From Cyanobium sp. Prado107 (GTDB lineage Bacteria > Cyanobacteriota > Cyanobacteriia > PCC-6307 > Cyanobiaceae), in NCBI GenBank assembly GCA_025454305.1, contig JALOOQ010000004.1, positions 1 through 34,909 of the forward strand: 34,909 bases of DNA. Direction: 5' to 3'. The notes under the pieces are model-generated. The model searched no databases, was not told the DNA's origin, and was given only the letters and a program-made list of their open reading frames with translations. Shown one piece after another: positions 32,058 to 34,909 of this stretch. A program made the position numbers and the translations under genes. Position 1 is the first letter of the stretch; the number at the start of each line of letters is the position of its first letter.

Positions 32058-32906
32058 TCAGCGCTGGCAGGCGGATTCCGGTCCCATCTGCACCACCCGG
32101 CCTCCCAGGGCCTGACAGGCTTTGTTGAAGGCCTGCCAGTCGTCCATCCCCTGGGCGATGAGCCTGCTCACCTCGGCGTCCAGGCGCTCGATGGGAACCC
32201 CATGGGGCAATGCTCCATGACCGTCGCGCTGCCTCTCCTCTCCGCTCAGGCGGCTGATGCCCCGCTGCACCTGTGCGCGCACCGTTTCTCCCTGCTGCTG
32301 CCACCAGGGATGGTCAAGCCGGTTCACGGCGTCGAGGGCCTCCCACCACCGCTCTTCCTCCGCCAGTCGGCGGGCCCGTTCCAGGCTCTGGCGGTTGCGC
32401 TCCCAGATCTGGCGCAACTGGTCGCCCAGGGCGGAGCGGTCGGCGCGCTGGTGCTCGCCCATCGGCTCCAGGCGGGCCAGACTGCCGTCCAGATCGCCAG
32501 CCTGGAACAGCTCCAGAGCCTGCTGCTTGAGATCGTTCTGCCAGCTGTCGAGCAGGCGGCGGTCGTCGGGCTGGCCCGCCTCCGAATTCACCAGCTGGAG
32601 CTGCAACTGGAGAGCTGCGGCCCACTGCTGCTGTTCCCAGAGCTGGGCGGCCCTGCGCCGCCGACATTCGCCCTGGGCTCCGGGGGCCCGGTCCCCCAGC
32701 CAGCGCAGGGCCTGCAGCTGTTCGCCGTAGCGCAGACAAGCCTCAAGATCGCCACGGGCTGCGGCCGCCTCAAGCCGGTGGGGCAGTTGACGCTCCCACC
32801 AGTAGACCGCGCCCAGACCGGCGGCCACGAGCCCAAGAGTGAGGCCCAGCCAGAGTCTGGGCAGCCTGTGCTGGCGCAGGGCCAAGGGAAACGCGCGCGA
32901 TCGCAC
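32058..32906 (-). CDS. Membrane-anchored alpha-helical protein of unknown function
   Basis: A 282-aa product from a GTG start. One membrane segment is visible (about 17-37, LPRLWLGLTLGLVAAGLGAVYWW), preceded by basic residues, so the rest is likely outside the cytoplasm or lumenal if it acts as a signal anchor. The remainder is helical, rich in Leu, Gln, Arg and Trp, and has TPR-like spacing (QWAAALQLQLQLVNSEAG, ...ALELFQAGDLDGSLARLE). I do not recognise a family. It starts 90 bases after an Hsp70-like gene, and a link between the two is a guess. Confidence 0.75.
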   Translation of the reverse strand: MRSRAFPLALRQHRLPRLWLGLTLGLVAAGLGAVYWWERQLPHRLEAAAARGDLEACLRYGEQLQALRWLGDRAPGAQGECRRRRAAQLWEQQQWAAALQLQLQLVNSEAGQPDDRRLLDSWQNDLKQQALELFQAGDLDGSLARLEPMGEHQRADRSALGDQLRQIWERNRQSLERARRLAEEERWWEALDAVNRLDHPWWQQQGETVRAQVQRGISRLSGEERQRDGHGALPHGVPIERLDAEVSRLIAQGMDDWQAFNKACQALGGRVVQMGPESACQR

Positions 32907-32996
32907 CTGGTGATCCCATTATGGGAACCAGTCGGTTCTCTGCACGCCCACGGGTGCGGCGGCCACTGTGTCCACCCCCCTGCTAGGGCAGCGGCA

Positions 32997-34547
32997 TCAG
33001 CGAACCGCCCCCAGCCGCAGCGGCCCGCGAGGCTCGCCGCTGACCAGGTCGGTGGTTTCCACCTGCAACTGGCTGTCGGCGCCGATCGTGAACGCCAGCC
33101 GCAGCCGGTCCTCACCCTGCCGGCCGGGGGGGCTGAGGGGCAGCGCAATGGCGCCCTGATCCCAGGGTTTCACCCGGGCAGCGCCGGCAGGCCGGCGACG
33201 CAGCACCGGCAGGCCGGCTTCGAACACCACTTCGCTGCGGTTGTCGGCCTCCGGCTCCCCCAGCACCAGTTCGATGCTCTCCTGGCCGTCGCGGCTGCAG
33301 GCCAGCACCAGCTCCAGGGGACGGTCGGTGGGCCAGCTCTGACCGGCCATGAACAGCGGGTGCCAGTGATGCCGGCCGCTGCGCCGCTCCCAGCAGCGCA
33401 GGGATACGCCCCGGGCGAGCACGTCCTTCACCTGCACCCCGGGCGTGAGGGCCAGGGCCCCGAGGGCCACGGCCTCCACCGGCCGCTGATCGCGGATCGG
33501 CACTGCACCGCAGCGGCTCTGGAGCCAGTCGCGGATCGCCGGCAGCCTGCTGCTGCCGCCCACCGGCAGCACGGCCGTGATCCGCTCCAGGGGGAGTCCG
33601 GCACCACGGCCTGCAGCCAGCACCTCCTCCAGCAGGGCATCGAGCTGCGTCAGCAGTCCCCGCTCGCGCAGCAGCCGCTCCAGGCCGGCGCGGTCGAGGC
33701 GCAGTTCCCGGGTGGGGCCCTGGGTAGGGCTCCACAGCGCCACGGCCTCGTGCTGTTCACTGAGGTGGCACTTCAGCCGTTCACTGGCCTCCAGCAGGCC
33801 GCCGCTGAGGGGCTGGTCGGGGCAGAGCAGGCGCGCGATCCAGCGGTCGATGTCCCGTCCCCCCAGGCGCACGCCGGCCTTGCCGATCACGCGCGCACAG
33901 CGCAGGTGCTGGCGGCTGTCCTCCAGGTCTCGACCGGCAAAGCGCAGGAGCTGGGCGATGGGCGCCGCCCGGCCCTCGCCCCCCTGGAGCTGTACCAGCG
34001 ACAGGTCGATGGTGCCTCCGCCCAGATCGACCACCAGAACCGTGCTGCCGGGGGGCAGGCCGGCGCCGATGGCGGCCGCCGTGGGTTCATCCACCAGGGC
34101 CAGTTCCGGCACGTCCAGATCACGGCATACGGTCAGGAGCCACTGGCGGTAGCCCCGATAGGCCTCGATCGGAGCCGTGAGCACCAGCCGCCGGGGCCCC
34201 AGGTCGGCCGGCAGGGCCTGCCAGAGGTGATGCAGCAGGAGGCGGCCGGACTGCTCGGCGGACAGGATGGCGCCAGGCTCCGGATCGGCGGCGCCGGCAC
34301 CGATGCGCCGTTTGAAGTCGCGCTGCAGGGCGGGGTCGTCGTGGTGGGCCAGGCCGGCGTCGAGCACCTGCCTGCCGATCAGAGGACGGGGCTGCTCCGG
34401 GTCGCTGAGCCAGAGCAGCGATGGCACCACCACCGGCTCAGCCAGGCTGTAGGGCGGCAGGGCCAGCAGCCCGGCGGCGGCGCCGGGGGCCTGGTAGGCC
34501 ACCACGGTGGTGCTGCTGCCCAGGTCGATCGCCACGGTGCCCTGCAT
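32997..34547 (-). CDS. Hsp70 family protein (DnaK-like, no C-terminal lid)
   Basis: A 516-aa DnaK relative. The ATPase motifs are phosphate-1 IDLGSSTT (7-14), connect DEPTAAAIGAG (153-163), phosphate-2 DLGGGTID (174-181) and adenosine loop VGGSSRLPAI (329-338). After the ATPase domain (about 1-370) a substrate-domain-like beta region remains (VKDVLARGVSLRCWERR...), but the helical lid is absent and the protein ends at about residue 516 instead of about 630. So it differs from canonical DnaK. Clients are unknown. Divergent from rpoZ. Confidence 0.9.
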   Translation of the reverse strand: MQGTVAIDLGSSTTVVAYQAPGAAAGLLALPPYSLAEPVVVPSLLWLSDPEQPRPLIGRQVLDAGLAHHDDPALQRDFKRRIGAGAADPEPGAILSAEQSGRLLLHHLWQALPADLGPRRLVLTAPIEAYRGYRQWLLTVCRDLDVPELALVDEPTAAAIGAGLPPGSTVLVVDLGGGTIDLSLVQLQGGEGRAAPIAQLLRFAGRDLEDSRQHLRCARVIGKAGVRLGGRDIDRWIARLLCPDQPLSGGLLEASERLKCHLSEQHEAVALWSPTQGPTRELRLDRAGLERLLRERGLLTQLDALLEEVLAAGRGAGLPLERITAVLPVGGSSRLPAIRDWLQSRCGAVPIRDQRPVEAVALGALALTPGVQVKDVLARGVSLRCWERRSGRHHWHPLFMAGQSWPTDRPLELVLACSRDGQESIELVLGEPEADNRSEVVFEAGLPVLRRRPAGAARVKPWDQGAIALPLSPPGRQGEDRLRLAFTIGADSQLQVETTDLVSGEPRGPLRLGAVR

Positions 34548-34631
34548 CGGGGTCTTCTAGCGGCTCGCCGTCCCGGCGCGGAGGGTGACCTCATCCCCGT
34601 CCATTAGTTTGGGGGCTGTGGCTGCCGACGG
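34548..34631. promoter_or_regulatory. Divergent Hsp70-like / rpoZ promoter region
   Basis: The 84 bases between the two divergent starts must hold both promoters. An AT-rich patch CATTAGTTT (about 34603-34611) is the only -10-like sequence and lies about 20-28 bases before the rpoZ ATG. No operator or hairpin of note. Confidence 0.4.
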
Positions 34632-34862
34632 ATGCAAACCGGAATCGAGGTGAGTTCCAAGGATCTGGCCCAGCGGGCCGAAAGCCTGATCCGCCATTCC
34701 AGCAACCGTTACCTCACCACCGTGCGCATCGCCTTCCGGGCCAAGCAGCGCCGCTTCGACGATTTCGACGGCCTGCTCGACGACTCGATGATCAAGCCGG
34801 TGCAGCGGGCCATCATCGAGCTCAGCGATGAACAGGACCAGCCTGCCCTGCTGCCCGGCTGA
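34632..34862 (+). CDS. rpoZ: DNA-directed RNA polymerase omega subunit
   Basis: The 76-aa omega subunit helps assemble RNA polymerase by holding beta'. [29 protein letters not shown] and [13 protein letters not shown] match cyanobacterial RpoZ. ATG 34632. The next gene begins two bases after its stop. Confidence 0.95.
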   Translation: MQTGIEVSSKDLAQRAESLIRHSSNRYLTTVRIAFRAKQRRFDDFDGLLDDSMIKPVQRAIIELSDEQDQPALLPG

Positions 34863-34864
34863 GC

Positions 34865-34909
34865 TTGCAGATTCAGGAGGGACCCGGCTGGCGCTTCTGT
34901 GTCGATCCT
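34865..34909 (+). CDS. DUF1818-like protein, N-terminal fragment (cut by window edge)
   Basis: From a TTG at 34865 the last 15 codons of the window read LQIQEGPGWRFCVDP. The EGPGWR...DP pattern matches the start of the cyanobacterial DUF1818 family often found after rpoZ. The remainder is outside the window. Function is unknown. The short fragment and the TTG start limit confidence; the two-base spacing from rpoZ supports co-transcription. Confidence 0.65.
   Translation, partial: MQIQEGPGWRFCVDP

Noticed and set aside
32022-34607. 861-codon plus-strand frame across the Hsp70-like and TM-protein genes
   Set aside because: Antisense to a clear Hsp70 ATPase domain; low-complexity product.

Overview
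The window is high-GC core chromosome of a phycobilisome-containing picocyanobacterium of the marine/freshwater Synechococcus-Cyanobium group. The assignment rests on apcE with three linker repeats, a b/b' type ATP synthase operon, a separate beta-epsilon operon, PSRP-3/Ycf65, an FTR variable chain, DUF3326 and DUF1818 proteins, and an RpoZ of picocyanobacterial type. I see no rRNA, tRNA, CRISPR, transposase, phage gene or integrase.

Layout. 1-3500 (-): the start of apcA (cut by the window edge), a 442-nt apcE-apcA spacer with a rho-independent terminator, and apcE. 3626-10704 (+): a SAM methyltransferase, then atpI-atpB(a)-atpE(c)-b'-b-delta-alpha-gamma, ending near a 73-bp palindrome. 11095-13521 (+): a 2OG-Fe(II) oxygenase-like protein, a [2Fe-2S] ferredoxin, a 64-aa protein and a DUF3326 protein, the last three joined by stop/start overlaps. 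13547-21284 (-): CNNM/CorC-like membrane protein, DUF697-like GTPase, NadD-like enzyme, NadE, alanine dehydrogenase, RlmH and a CPA2 antiporter in one close-packed run. 21326-24039: pepP (+), a HAD phosphatase (-) overlapping it tail to tail, and PSRP-3 (+). 24230-26139 (-): atpD-atpC (beta, epsilon). 26446-28437 (+): groES-groL behind a CIRCE element. 28588-31058 (-): gpmI-secG-msrB. 31253-31783 (+): pyrR. 31795-34547 (-): lidless Hsp70-like protein, one-TM protein, ftrV. 34632-end (+): rpoZ and the first 15 codons of a DUF1818 protein.

The genes serve light harvesting (apcA, apcE), energy conversion (all nine ATP synthase subunits, split into two operons about 14 kb apart on opposite strands), NAD synthesis (nadD, nadE), proteostasis (groESL, Hsp70-like, msrB, secG, PSRP-3) and transcription or nucleotide control (rpoZ, pyrR). 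No clearly new system is evident. The best candidates for a second look are the translationally coupled ferredoxin/64-aa/DUF3326 cassette, the series of inverted repeats in the atp operons (especially around the c-subunit gene), the 73-bp palindrome, the groES leader hairpin, and a 17-bp tandem repeat between gpmI and pyrR.

For the ATP synthase I use the bacterial symbols (atpB a, atpE c, atpF2 b', atpF b, atpH delta, atpA alpha, atpG gamma, atpD beta, atpC epsilon). Cyanobacterial papers often use atpH for c, atpG for b', atpD for delta, atpC for gamma, atpB for beta and atpE for epsilon.
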